A stretch of 64,000 bases of DNA. Origin: Nocardioides lacusdianchii (GTDB lineage Bacteria; Actinomycetota; Actinomycetes; Propionibacteriales; Nocardioidaceae). The first letter of the stretch is position 1. Every line of letters starts with the position of its first letter. Location: contig NZ_JADHZD010000004.1 in the NCBI RefSeq assembly GCF_020102855.1, positions 124,001-188,000 of the forward strand. Direction: 5' to 3'. Below are positions 1 to 7,780 of this stretch, in pieces. Under the pieces are notes generated by a model. That model saw nothing but the letters and a program-made list of their open reading frames with translations, was not told where the DNA came from and made no database searches. The position numbers and the translations under genes are program-made.

Positions 1-1
1 G

Positions 2-1063
2 AAGACCGTCCCGGTCGCCCAGACCTACGGCGAGCGCGCCGTGGCCGGCAGCGCCAACGAGACCGACCTCTCCACGATCTCCGCCTCCAGCACGCAGCTG
101 GTGCCCGCCACCGAGCAGGCCTACCTCGCGGCCCGCCGCAGCAACGACCAGCTCAGCCTCGTGGCACCGAAGACCGGTGTGCCGATGCTGCAGTACCCGC
201 TGATCGACGTGAACCGCGGCAACAAGGACATCCTGGCCTCCGGCGGGGACATCTCGGCGCGCGTCGGCCGTGCGGTGACGCGCTGGTTCACCTCGAGCGC
301 CGGCGTGGAGGCGATCGCCGCCGCCGAGCTGCGCGGTCCCGACGGTGCCCCGCTGCCCAACGACATCGGCCTCGGCAACGCCCAGGTGCTCAACACGGTG
401 CCGCAGAAGACCACCGACGACGCGCTGCGCCAGTGGCGCGTGCTGTCGGTGCCCTCGAGCATCCTCGCGGTGGTCGACCTGTCGGGCTCGATGAAGACCG
501 CCATCGGTGACACCACCCGCATCCAGCTGGCCGTCACGGCCTCCCAGGTCGCGCTCGACGCGTTCCCGGCCCAGGCCCGCATCGGCATCTGGGGCTTCTC
601 GAAGAACCGCGGCGAGGGCGGGGCCTCCTACGAGGAGTACGCCACCCTGGACCGCCTCGACGCGCCGGCCGGCGATGCCGGCACCCACGGCGACGTGGTG
701 CGCAAGGTGGCCGGCGGCCTCCCCGGCCGGGTCAACGGTGGCACCGGTGTCATGGACACCACGCTGGCGGCCTACAAGTACGCCCAGGAGAAGTGGGACC
801 CGGCGTGGTTCAACTCCGTGGTGATCATGACCGACGGCGCGAGCGACGACTCGAGCTCGCTGTCGCTGGAGTCGCTGGTCAACCAGCTGAAGTCGGTCCG
901 CGACCCCGCGAAGCCGGTCAAGGTGATCATTATCGGCATCTCGCAGGACGCCGACACCGGTGAGCTCGAGCAGATCGCTGCGGCGACCGGCGGGCAGAAC
1001 TTCCTGGTGGAGAACCCCAACGAGATCCTCGGCGTGCTGGCCCAGGCGCTGCTCAACCGCTGA
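2..1063 (+). CDS. von Willebrand factor A domain protein with substrate-binding-like N-terminal region (5' partial)
   Basis: The frame is open to the left edge, so the N-terminus is missing; 353 codons are visible. The first 140 or so residues resemble the end of an extracellular solute-binding lobe, as in actinobacterial 'substrate-binding and VWA domain' proteins. A VWA domain follows, with the MIDAS motif DLSGS (DxSxS) near visible residue 159 and the metal-site segment TDGASDD near 277. Such proteins are usually exported and bind a ligand or metal outside the membrane; the signal peptide would lie outside this window. The partner is unknown. The gene is convergent with the aldehyde dehydrogenase at 1282, with a hairpin cluster between them. 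Confidence 0.8.
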   Translation, partial: KTVPVAQTYGERAVAGSANETDLSTISASSTQLVPATEQAYLAARRSNDQLSLVAPKTGVPMLQYPLIDVNRGNKDILASGGDISARVGRAVTRWFTSSAGVEAIAAAELRGPDGAPLPNDIGLGNAQVLNTVPQKTTDDALRQWRVLSVPSSILAVVDLSGSMKTAIGDTTRIQLAVTASQVALDAFPAQARIGIWGFSKNRGEGGASYEEYATLDRLDAPAGDAGTHGDVVRKVAGGLPGRVNGGTGVMDTTLAAYKYAQEKWDPAWFNSVVIMTDGASDDSSSLSLESLVNQLKSVRDPAKPVKVIIIGISQDADTGELEQIAAATGGQNFLVENPNEILGVLAQALLNR

Positions 1064-1085
1064 GGCTCCTCGCTCCGAGCAGACA

Positions 1086-1129
1086 ACAGGGATGGACTTC
1101 CACTCGCAGGAGTGGAAGTCCATCCCTGT
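1086..1129. terminator. perfect 20-bp hairpin after the VWA gene
   Basis: Bases 1086-1105 are the exact reverse complement of 1110-1129, separated by the 4-base loop GCAG. It lies 22 bases after the stop at 1063 and has no T-run on either side. Its position between convergent genes suggests a bidirectional terminator of the type without a U-tract, but its perfect 20-bp pairing is unusually long. Confidence 0.6.
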
Positions 1130-1154
1130 CCTGCGTCGTCCACGCTCAGCGCTC

Positions 1155-1188
1155 GATGTACTCCCACCCGTGCGTGTGGAAGTACATC
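1155..1188. repeat. 13-bp hairpin with one mismatch (second of three)
   Basis: Bases 1155-1167 pair with 1176-1188 around an 8-base loop, with one mismatch. The right arm GTGGAAGTACATC differs by one base from the GTGGAAGTCCATC in the arm of the preceding hairpin, so the two hairpins are related in sequence. Confidence 0.55.
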
Positions 1189-1223
1189 CGGCACCGCGGG
1201 GCAGCCAGCAGGGCCCAGAGACA

Positions 1224-1262
1224 GTGGAGCTCCTGTGCCGGATGTCGGCACAGGAGCTCCAC
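1224..1262. terminator. perfect 16-bp hairpin before the end of the truncated ALDH gene
   Basis: Bases 1224-1239 are the exact reverse complement of 1247-1262, with a 7-base loop. It lies 20 bases beyond the stop of the minus-strand gene ending at 1282, so it is well placed to end that transcript. No T-run follows. It is the third hairpin within 180 bases. Confidence 0.6.
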
Positions 1263-1281
1263 GATGGCGCTGGGGGAGAGG

Positions 1282-2142
1282 TCAGACCCCGATCGGGTGC
1301 CAGACGGTCTTGGTCTCCATGAACCGGGTCATCCGGTCCAGGCCGGGCTCCAAGAGCCAGTCGGTGTCGGGGGCGGGACGGCGTACGCGCTTGAGGTTGT
1401 CGGCCGCGGCCACCTCGAGCTCCCTCGCCACCTCGGCGTCCTCGACGCCGGTCAGGTCGAGGCCGTTGACGTCCATGTGCGAGGCCAGCCACGGGGCGAT
1501 CTCGGCCTGCGAGCCGGTGAGCACGTTGACCACGCCGCCGGGCAGGTCGCTGGTGGCCATGACCTCGCCGAGGGTGATCGCTGTCAGCGGGTTGTCCTGG
1601 CTGGCGATCACCACGACGGTGTTGCCGGTGACGATGAGCGGCGCCACGACGCTGACCAGGCCCAGGAGGGCGCCCCGGGGGGCGACGACGGCGATGACGC
1701 CGCTGGGCTCGGGGGTGGAGAGGTTGAAGAAGGGGCCGGCGACCGGGTTGGCGTTGCCGACGACCTGGGTGATCTTGTCGGCCCACCCGGCGTACCAGAC
1801 GAGGCGGTCGATCGCGGCGTCGACGTAGGTCCTGGCCTTCGCCGCGGAGATGCCCTCGGCCGCGCGGAGCTCGGCCTCGAGCTGCTCGCGGCGGCCCTCC
1901 AGGACCTCGGCGATCCGGTAGACGACCTGCGCACGGTTGTACGCCGTCTTGCCCGACCAGCCGCCGAAGGCCGCGCGGGCGGCCACGACGGCGTCGCGGG
2001 CGTCCTTGCGCGAGGCCTGCGCGGCGTTGGCGATCAGGCGGCCCTTGGCGTCGTTGACGACGTAGGAGCGGCCCGACTCCGAGCGGGGGAACTGGCCCCC
2101 GATGTAGAGCTTGTAGGTCTTGCGCACGTCGATGCGGCTCAC
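1282..2142 (-). CDS. truncated aldehyde dehydrogenase-family protein lacking the catalytic half
   Basis: The 286-residue product matches the N-terminal NAD-binding half of aldehyde dehydrogenases (normally about 480 residues) but stops before the usual ELGGK glutamate and catalytic cysteine segments, neither of which is present. It is therefore unlikely to oxidise aldehydes alone. The GTG start at 2142 overlaps the stop of the full-length ALDH upstream by four bases (GTGA), so the two are translationally coupled. Bacterial ALDH16 proteins carry an active ALDH domain fused to a second ALDH-like domain without the catalytic Cys; this pair looks like a split version. The role of the second subunit, perhaps structural or dimer-forming, is inference. 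Confidence 0.85.
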   Translation of the reverse strand: MSRIDVRKTYKLYIGGQFPRSESGRSYVVNDAKGRLIANAAQASRKDARDAVVAARAAFGGWSGKTAYNRAQVVYRIAEVLEGRREQLEAELRAAEGISAAKARTYVDAAIDRLVWYAGWADKITQVVGNANPVAGPFFNLSTPEPSGVIAVVAPRGALLGLVSVVAPLIVTGNTVVVIASQDNPLTAITLGEVMATSDLPGGVVNVLTGSQAEIAPWLASHMDVNGLDLTGVEDAEVARELEVAAADNLKRVRRPAPDTDWLLEPGLDRMTRFMETKTVWHPIGV

Positions 2143-3578
2143 GAGTCCGCTCCCTTCAGGTAGGCCTCGAGCCCGTGGCGACCGCCCTCGCGGCCGTAGC
2201 CGGACTCCTTGTAGCCGCCGAACGGCGAGGTCGGGTCGAACTTGTTGAACGTGTTGGCCCACACCACGCCGGCCCGCAGGCGGTTGGCCATGGACAGGAT
2301 GCGCGAGCCCTTGTCGGTCCACACGCCGGCGGAGAGGCCGAACGGCGTGTTGTTGGCCTTCTCGACCGCCTCGGACGGGGTGCGGAAGGTCAGCACCGAC
2401 AGGACGGGACCGAAGATCTCCTCGCGCGCGATCCGGTGGGCCTGCGAGACGCCGGTGAAGACGGTCGGGGCGAACCAGTAGCCGTTGGTGGGCAGCTCGC
2501 ACGGGGTCGACCAGCGCTCAGCGCCCTCGGCCTCGCCGATGTCGGAGAGCTCGCGGATCTTGGCCAGCTGCTCGGCGGAGTTGATCGCACCCACGTCGGT
2601 GTTCTTGTCGAGCGGGTCACCGACGCGCAGCGTGGCCATGCGGCGCTTGAGGCGCTCCATGACCTCGTCGGCCACGGACTCCTGCACGAGCAGGCGCGAG
2701 CCGGCGCAGCAGACGTGGCCCTGGTTGAAGAAGATGCCGTTGACGATGCCTTCGATCGCCTGGTCGAGCGGCGCGTCGTCGAAGACGATGTTGGCGGCCT
2801 TGCCGCCGAGCTCGAGGGTGACCTTCTTCTCGGTCCCGGCCACCGCGCGGGCGATGGCCTTGCCGACCTCGGTCGAGCCGGTGAAGGCGACCTTGTCGAC
2901 GTCCGGGTGCGACACGATCGCGCGGCCCGTGTCGCCGGCGCCGGTGACGATGTTGACCACGCCGGGCGGGAGGTCGGCCTGCTGGCAGATCTCCGCGAAG
3001 AGGAGTGCGGTCAGCGGGGTGGTCTCGGCCGGCTTGAGCACGACGGTGTTGCCGCACGCCAGCGCAGGCGCGATCTTCCACGCCAGCATCAGCAGCGGGA
3101 AGTTCCACGGGATGACCTGGCCCGCCACGCCGAGCGGGGTGGAGCCGTAGCCGGAGTGCTCCAGCTTGTCGGCCCAGCCGGCGTAGTAGAAGAAGTGGGC
3201 GGCGACGACGGGGATGTCGACGTCGCGCGACTCCTTGATCGGCTTGCCGTTGTCGATCGACTCCAGGACGGCGAGCTCGCGGCCGCGCTCCTGGATGATC
3301 CGGGCGATCCGGTAGAGGTACTTGGCGCGCTCGGCACCCGACATCCGCGACCAGACGCGGGTGTAGGCGCGGCGGGCGGCCTTGACGGCCTCGTCGACGT
3401 CGGCGTCGTTGGCCTCGGCGACCTCGGCGAGGACTTCCTCGGTCGCGGGGTTGACGGTCTTGAACGACGTGCCGTGGCCGTCGACGAACTCGCCGTTGAT
3501 GAACAGGCCGTAGGACGGCTTGATGTCGACGACGGCGCGCGACTCGGGGGCGGGGGCGTACTCGAAGATGTTGCTCAT
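2139..3578 (-). CDS. NAD(P)-dependent aldehyde dehydrogenase
   Basis: A 479-residue protein of full ALDH length. The general-base glutamate is in LELGGK (Glu256), and the nucleophile is the first Cys of HVCCAGSR (Cys290); the proline-rich NAD-binding segment VIPWNFPLLM is intact. It should oxidise an aldehyde to its acid in the cytoplasm. It lies 11 bases downstream of deoC, whose product releases acetaldehyde, so acetaldehyde is the likely substrate (inference from context). The ATG at 3578 is used because the family's N-terminus begins there; the SD is weak. It is followed with a 4-base overlap by the truncated ALDH. Confidence 0.92.
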   Translation of the reverse strand: MSNIFEYAPAPESRAVVDIKPSYGLFINGEFVDGHGTSFKTVNPATEEVLAEVAEANDADVDEAVKAARRAYTRVWSRMSGAERAKYLYRIARIIQERGRELAVLESIDNGKPIKESRDVDIPVVAAHFFYYAGWADKLEHSGYGSTPLGVAGQVIPWNFPLLMLAWKIAPALACGNTVVLKPAETTPLTALLFAEICQQADLPPGVVNIVTGAGDTGRAIVSHPDVDKVAFTGSTEVGKAIARAVAGTEKKVTLELGGKAANIVFDDAPLDQAIEGIVNGIFFNQGHVCCAGSRLLVQESVADEVMERLKRRMATLRVGDPLDKNTDVGAINSAEQLAKIRELSDIGEAEGAERWSTPCELPTNGYWFAPTVFTGVSQAHRIAREEIFGPVLSVLTFRTPSEAVEKANNTPFGLSAGVWTDKGSRILSMANRLRAGVVWANTFNKFDPTSPFGGYKESGYGREGGRHGLEAYLKGADS

Positions 3579-3589
3579 GTGACTCAGCC

Positions 3590-4567
3590 TCAGTCCAGCG
3601 TGAAGTAGTCGGGACCGGAGTAGCGACCGGTCGTCATCTTGGTGCGCTGCATCAGCAGGTCGTTGAGCAGCGTGGACGCACCGAAGCGGAACCAGTCGGG
3701 ATCGAGCCAGTCGGGACCGGCGATCTCGTTGACCATCACCAGGTACTTGATGGCGTCCTTGGTGGTCTTGATGCCGCCGGCGGGCTTCACGCCGACCATC
3801 TGCCCGGTCTGGTCGCGGAAGTCGCGGACCGCCTCGAGCATGATCAGGGTGACCGGCAGCGTCGCCGCCGGCTGCACCTTGCCGGTGGAGGTCTTGATGA
3901 AGTGGCCGCCGGCCATCATCGCGAGCCAGCTGGCGCGACGGACGTTGTCGTAGGTCTGGAGCTCGCCGGTCTCGAAGATCACCTTGAGGTGCGCGTCTCC
4001 ACAGGCCTCCTTGACCTGGACGATCTCCTCGTAGACGTCGAGGTAGCGACCCGACAGGAACGCGCCACGGTCGATGACCATGTCGATCTCGTCGGCGCCG
4101 GCCTCGACCGCGTCGCGGGTGTCGGCGAGCTTGATGTCCATCGCGGCGCGACCGCTCGGGAACGCCGTCGCGACGGCGGCGACGTTGACGCCGCTCTCGC
4201 CGAGGGTCTGCTTCGCCGTGGCGACCATGTCGGGGTAGACGCAGACGGCGGCGGTGGCGGGGCAGGACGGGTCCGCGGGGTCGGGGCGCATCGCCTTGGA
4301 GGCGAGCGCGCGGACCTTGCCGTGGGTGTCCTGGCCCTCGAGCGTGGTCAGGTCGACCATCCGGATGGCCAGGTCGATGGCGAAGGCCTTCGACGTGGTC
4401 TTGATGGACCGGGTGGCCAGGCCTGCGGCGCGGGCCTCGCACCCGACCTGGTCGACCCCGGGGAGGCCGTGGAGGAATCGGCGGAGCGAGGACTCCGAGC
4501 GCACGATGTCGTCGAAGACGCCGGCGCTGGAGGCTGTGCTCGCCGTGGAGCTGGAAGTGGGTGTCAC
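3590..4567 (-). CDS. deoC: deoxyribose-phosphate aldolase
   Basis: This 325-residue aldolase splits 2-deoxyribose-5-phosphate into glyceraldehyde-3-phosphate and acetaldehyde. The Schiff-base lysine is in FIKTSTGK (Lys225), and the relay residues are Asp162 in EIDMV and Lys261 in VGVKPAGG, matching E. coli K167, D102 and K201. The protein is longer than E. coli DeoC (259 residues), mainly through a Ser/Thr-rich N-terminal extension. A GTG start at 4567 is chosen because the upstream frame is not family-like. It is the first gene of a three-gene operon with two ALDH genes, giving a nucleoside-sugar catabolic route to central metabolism. The purine nucleoside phosphorylase at 17833 may supply the pathway but is not linked. 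Confidence 0.95.
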   Translation of the reverse strand: MTPTSSSTASTASSAGVFDDIVRSESSLRRFLHGLPGVDQVGCEARAAGLATRSIKTTSKAFAIDLAIRMVDLTTLEGQDTHGKVRALASKAMRPDPADPSCPATAAVCVYPDMVATAKQTLGESGVNVAAVATAFPSGRAAMDIKLADTRDAVEAGADEIDMVIDRGAFLSGRYLDVYEEIVQVKEACGDAHLKVIFETGELQTYDNVRRASWLAMMAGGHFIKTSTGKVQPAATLPVTLIMLEAVRDFRDQTGQMVGVKPAGGIKTTKDAIKYLVMVNEIAGPDWLDPDWFRFGASTLLNDLLMQRTKMTTGRYSGPDYFTLD

Positions 4568-4645
4568 CGACCCAGCATAGAGTTGGCCGCGAGCACCCGG
4601 ACAATCCACGGAGGGCCAGAGTCTGCCCAAAAGGACGAGGAGAAC

Positions 4646-5248
4646 ATGGCACCCCTGCAGGACCACTCGGACGACGTCGTGGAGCGGTTCCACCCCACCA
4701 GCGGACAGGTCACCGGGTGGCTCGCGGTGGTGGGTTCGGCGGTCGTCGTGCTGGCCGGCCTGGCCTACCTCGACGCCGGCTTCCCGGCGTGGGTCGTGGG
4801 GCTCGCGCTGCTGGTCGGGGTGTTGGCGTGGGCGGCGATGCTGCGCCCCGCGCTGTGGGCCACTGACGAGCACCTGGTCATGCGCAACCTGGTGGAGACG
4901 GTCCACATCCGCCTCGCCGCGGTCGAGGAGATGGCGGTGCGCCAGGTGCTGGCCGTGCGCGCGGGCGACCGCCGCTGGGTGTCCACCGTGGTGGGTCGCT
5001 CGTGGCGCAAGGCGGTCACGGCCCGGCCGTCCGCGTCGGGCGAGGCGCGCGAGGGCATGGCCTACGCCGACTTCGTCGAGACCCGCCTCTACGACCTGGT
5101 CGACCAGGCCCGTCGGGCCGAGGGGGTCAGGCCCGGGTCGAAGGAGCAGCTGGCGCTGCCCGACGCCGTACGCCGCACCCGGGACCGGCTGCCCCTCGCT
5201 CTGATCGCGGTGGCGACGCTGGTGCTGGTCGTGACGTTCTTCGCGTGA
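4646..5248 (+). CDS. membrane-anchored PH domain protein
   Basis: A 200-residue protein with two hydrophobic segments near residues 25-65, a soluble stretch resembling the bacterial PH domain family of the mycobacterial low-molecular-weight antigen CFP-6 (bPH_6 type), and a C-terminal membrane segment at about 180-199. The ATG at 4646 follows a clear SD (AAGGACGAGG). It is divergent from deoC with only 78 bases between the starts, so the promoters share that gap. The function of these proteins is not established; the PH fold suggests binding at the membrane face. Family assignment is moderate. Confidence 0.75.
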   Translation: MAPLQDHSDDVVERFHPTSGQVTGWLAVVGSAVVVLAGLAYLDAGFPAWVVGLALLVGVLAWAAMLRPALWATDEHLVMRNLVETVHIRLAAVEEMAVRQVLAVRAGDRRWVSTVVGRSWRKAVTARPSASGEAREGMAYADFVETRLYDLVDQARRAEGVRPGSKEQLALPDAVRRTRDRLPLALIAVATLVLVVTFFA

Positions 5249-5251
5249 CCT

Positions 5252-5284
5252 GGTTTCGAGGCTCGCTGTGCTCGCACCTCAACC
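5252..5284. repeat. intergenic repeat, copy 1
   Basis: A 33-base segment beginning GGTTTCGAGGCTCGCT lies between two convergent genes. It matches 9275-9308 at 28 of the first 33 positions. The outer GAGG/CCTC ends are complementary and the core holds GCTCGC twice. It is probably a genome-wide intergenic element of this organism; only two clear copies are in the window. Confidence 0.6.
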
Positions 5285-5923
5285 GACGCCGGCTACGAAT
5301 CGCGCCTCGATCCCGTCGAGCACCAGTGCGAGGCCGTACTCGAACTCGTCGCCGTAGGCGTAGTCCCGGCCCGTGATCCGCTCCGCGACGAGCTCGCTCA
5401 TCCAGGGGCGGTCGGCGAGGGAGGCGGCGATCTCCTCGATGAACTCGTCGGCCGTGCCGGGCTCGAACGGCAGGTTCACCTCGGTGAGCACGAAGCCGTA
5501 GGTGTAGGCGTCGAGCACCGAGAAGGCGTGCGCGGCGAGGGCCACCGGGAAGCCGTCGGTGCGCAGGCAGCCGAGCACCGCGTCGTGGTGGCGCAGGGTC
5601 GCCGGGCCGGCGGAGCGGCGGGACTCGACGAGTCCCAGGCCCCACGGATGGGCCGCGAGGACCGTGCGGGCCGAGCGGGCCCGTGCCTCCATCTCGCTGC
5701 GCCACGGCACACCGAGCGACGGGGTCAGGATCTGCGCGAAGACCCAGTCGGCGAGCCCGTCGAGGAGCGCGTCCTTGTTGGCGACGTGGTGGTAGAGCGA
5801 CATGGCCTCGACGCCGAGCTCGCGTCCGACGCTGCGCATGCTCACCCCGGCCAGGCCGGTGGCGTCGGCGACGCGGCTGGCGGCGTCGATCACGCGCGCG
5901 GGGGTGAGCGGTGGTCTGGACAC
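5279..5923 (-). CDS. TetR-family transcriptional regulator
   Basis: A 214-residue protein with an N-terminal helix-turn-helix at about residues 25-46 (RSVGRELGVEAMSLYHHV) and a C-terminal ligand domain of the tetracycline-repressor type (TetR_C), including the hydrophobic AHAFSVLDAYTYGF helix. It is divergent from the oxidoreductase at 6003. Two 14-bp palindromes in the 79-base gap (5944 and 5979) are the likely operators, so the protein probably represses both itself and the oxidoreductase. The inducer is unknown. The ATG start at 5923 has an AGGAGC-type SD. Confidence 0.92.
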   Translation of the reverse strand: MSRPPLTPARVIDAASRVADATGLAGVSMRSVGRELGVEAMSLYHHVANKDALLDGLADWVFAQILTPSLGVPWRSEMEARARSARTVLAAHPWGLGLVESRRSAGPATLRHHDAVLGCLRTDGFPVALAAHAFSVLDAYTYGFVLTEVNLPFEPGTADEFIEEIAASLADRPWMSELVAERITGRDYAYGDEFEYGLALVLDGIEARFVAGVG

Positions 5924-5943
5924 GATGCTCCTCGTTTGTGGGA

Positions 5944-5957
5944 CTTACATCCGTAAG
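5944..5957. promoter_or_regulatory. TetR operator site 1
   Basis: CTTACATCCGTAAG: 5-bp perfect arms CTTAC/GTAAG around 4 bases. It lies 20 bases upstream of the TetR start and matches the second site in both arms. Confidence 0.7.
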
Positions 5958-5978
5958 GCTACTCTCTCCTGCATCAGG

Positions 5979-5992
5979 CTTACAGGCGTAAG
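5979..5992. promoter_or_regulatory. TetR operator site 2
   Basis: CTTACAGGCGTAAG: same arms as site 1, with centres 35 bases apart. It ends just before the GGGAG SD of the oxidoreductase, so a bound repressor would block transcription start on that side. Confidence 0.7.
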
Positions 5993-6002
5993 GGAGATGG
6001 TC

Positions 6003-6944
6003 GTGAGAGCAGCAGTCGTGGAGCGGTACGGGCCGCCGGAGGTGGTGCAGGTGCAGGACGTGCCCGAGCCGCGCGCGGGGAAGAGCCAGGTCGTGGTGCG
6101 CGTCCGGGCGACGACCGTCAACTCCGGTGACGCCCGCATCCGCGGCTGCCGCTTCCCTGCGGGCTTCGCGGTGCCCGGTCGCCTCGCGCTCGGCTGGAAC
6201 GGCCCCCGGCGTCGCGTGCTCGGCGTCGTCTACTCCGGTGCCGTCGAGACCGTCGGCCCGGCTGTCGAGGGCGTCGCGGTGGGCGACGAGGTCGTCGGGA
6301 TGACCGGCGCCGGCATGGGCGCCCACGCCGAGCTCGCCGCCGTACGCGCCGACCGCCTCGTGCCAAAGCCGGCGTCGGTGTCCCATGCCGACGCTGCAGC
6401 CGTCATCTTCGGCGGCACCACTGCGCGACACGTGCTGCAGGACGTGGCGACCCCCGGGACCCGGGTGCTCGTCAACGGCGCGTCGGGTGCCGTCGGGTGC
6501 GCGGCCGTGCAGGTCGCGCACCTCGCCGGGGCTCGGGTCACCGCCGTCTGCAGCGAGCGCAACGCCGACCTGGTCCGCTCCCTCGGGGCCGCCGAGGTGG
6601 TCGACCACGGTGGGACGTCGGTGCACGACCTGCCTGCGGCGTACGACGTCGTGCTCGACGCGGTCGGCAACCTCGACCGCCGCTCGGGCCGCCGCCTGCT
6701 CGCGCCGGACGGCGTGCTCGTGCTCGCCGTGGCGAGCCTGCTCGACACCGTGCAGGCCCGCGGCGCCGTGCGCGCGGGTCCGTGGCCGGAGGACCCGGCC
6801 CACTTCGCCTGGCTGCTCGACCGCCTCGCGGCGGGGGAGCTGCAGCCGGTGGTCACGCAGACCCTGCCGCTCGCCGACATCGCCGAGGCCCACCGCGTCG
6901 TCGACTCCGGCCGCAAGGTCGGCAACCTGGTCCTCACCCCCTAG
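6003..6944 (+). CDS. zinc-free medium-chain dehydrogenase/reductase (quinone oxidoreductase-like)
   Basis: A 313-residue NADPH-type MDR protein. The N-terminal GroES-like part has RAAVVERYGPPEVVQ and the Rossmann domain carries NGASGAVG near residue 160. The Cys/His ligands for catalytic zinc are absent, so it belongs with quinone oxidoreductases and enoyl reductases rather than alcohol dehydrogenases. GTG 6003 is preferred over ATG 5997 because GGGAG (5992-5996) directly abuts the ATG but sits six bases before the GTG. It is divergent from the TetR gene and probably its target. The substrate is unknown. Confidence 0.85.
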   Translation: MRAAVVERYGPPEVVQVQDVPEPRAGKSQVVVRVRATTVNSGDARIRGCRFPAGFAVPGRLALGWNGPRRRVLGVVYSGAVETVGPAVEGVAVGDEVVGMTGAGMGAHAELAAVRADRLVPKPASVSHADAAAVIFGGTTARHVLQDVATPGTRVLVNGASGAVGCAAVQVAHLAGARVTAVCSERNADLVRSLGAAEVVDHGGTSVHDLPAAYDVVLDAVGNLDRRSGRRLLAPDGVLVLAVASLLDTVQARGAVRAGPWPEDPAHFAWLLDRLAAGELQPVVTQTLPLADIAEAHRVVDSGRKVGNLVLTP

Positions 6945-7725
6945 CCGCGGCCGCCGCCGTGCCCGGGGTGGGGAACCAGCGCGCGATGACGACGGACTGG
7001 CCCAGCGTCCAGGCTGAGTTGCACACCCAGTAGGCCAGCAGCGTCACCGGCACGACGCCGCCCGCGACCAGCAGGCCGAGCGCCGACAGAGCGGGCACCA
7101 GCTGCTGTGCCGACAGGACCGCCTCGGGCATGCCCTCGGTGAGGGTGTTGCGCGCCACGACGTGGCGCTGGGTGACGTACGACAGCGCGGCGGCCGTGAC
7201 GGCGAGCCCGGCCACGACGGCGAGGTGTGCCGGCCCGCCCCCGAGGTAACCGCTGCCGGCCAGGGTGACGCCGAGGACCGACGCGGCTCCCAGGGACGAC
7301 ACGAGGCCGGGGCCCATCGCGCCGACCGCGGTCCCGGAGGCGACGTCCGAGAGCACGTGGTAGAGCGCGAGCCACACGGGCAGCTGCAGCAGCACCGGCA
7401 GGCACCCGAGCCGGCTGACACCGTGCTCCGCGGAGACCCGGCGGCGCTCCTCGAGATGGCGGCGCAGGGCCTCGGCGTCCGGGCGCTCCCCGAGGCGGCC
7501 GGACAGCTCGCGCAGGTGGGGCCGTGCCCGCGCGCCGGCGTGTGCCTGGCGGACGCCGTGGACGACGGCGGGGAGGAGGGCGAGACGCAGGACGACGACG
7601 ACGGCAGCGACGCACAGCAGCCAGGTGGCGCCCGCCGTCGGGTCGGCACCGAGGGCGGTGAGGGCGTCGTGGGTGGCCGCGAGGACCGCGGCGAGGGCGT
7701 GCGAGATCGGTTCGAGCAGGGACAT
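6934..7725 (-). CDS. second YidC/Oxa1-type membrane protein insertase
   Basis: A 263-residue polytopic protein of the YidC family core: a first hydrophobic segment with the groove arginine (VVLRLALLPAVV, Arg47), a charged cytoplasmic hairpin at about 58-105, then hydrophobic segments including CLPVLLQLPVWLALYHVL. Actinobacteria usually have a main yidC near the replication origin in the rnpA region; the neighbours here are different, so this is likely a paralogue. The ATG at 7725 follows the SD AGGAG. It lies 55 bases downstream of a small DUF6412-like membrane protein and forms an operon with it. The stop overlaps the convergent MDR gene end by 11 bases. Clients are unknown. Confidence 0.85.
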   Translation of the reverse strand: MSLLEPISHALAAVLAATHDALTALGADPTAGATWLLCVAAVVVVLRLALLPAVVHGVRQAHAGARARPHLRELSGRLGERPDAEALRRHLEERRRVSAEHGVSRLGCLPVLLQLPVWLALYHVLSDVASGTAVGAMGPGLVSSLGAASVLGVTLAGSGYLGGGPAHLAVVAGLAVTAAALSYVTQRHVVARNTLTEGMPEAVLSAQQLVPALSALGLLVAGGVVPVTLLAYWVCNSAWTLGQSVVIARWFPTPGTAAAAARG

Positions 7726-7780
7726 GCGGAGGCTCCTGGAAGAGGTGGGACGGGTCGGACGGACGTCGCGGTGCGACGGG

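Noticed and set aside
1086..1262. CRISPR-like array
   Set aside because: Only three non-identical hairpins with irregular spacing; there are no constant repeats or spacers and no cas genes.
1112..1828. Plus-strand frames starting in the hairpin cluster
   Set aside because: They cover inverted repeats and then run antisense to the truncated ALDH; no SD and no protein-like composition.
1282..2142. Short ALDH as a decayed pseudogene
   Set aside because: The frame is clean, with a defined stop and tight coupling to the active ALDH, so it looks maintained rather than decaying.
2175..3608. Long plus-strand frame opposite the aldehyde dehydrogenase
   Set aside because: It is the antisense shadow of a well-supported ALDH, rich in Ala/Gly/Val/Asp with no recognisable domain.
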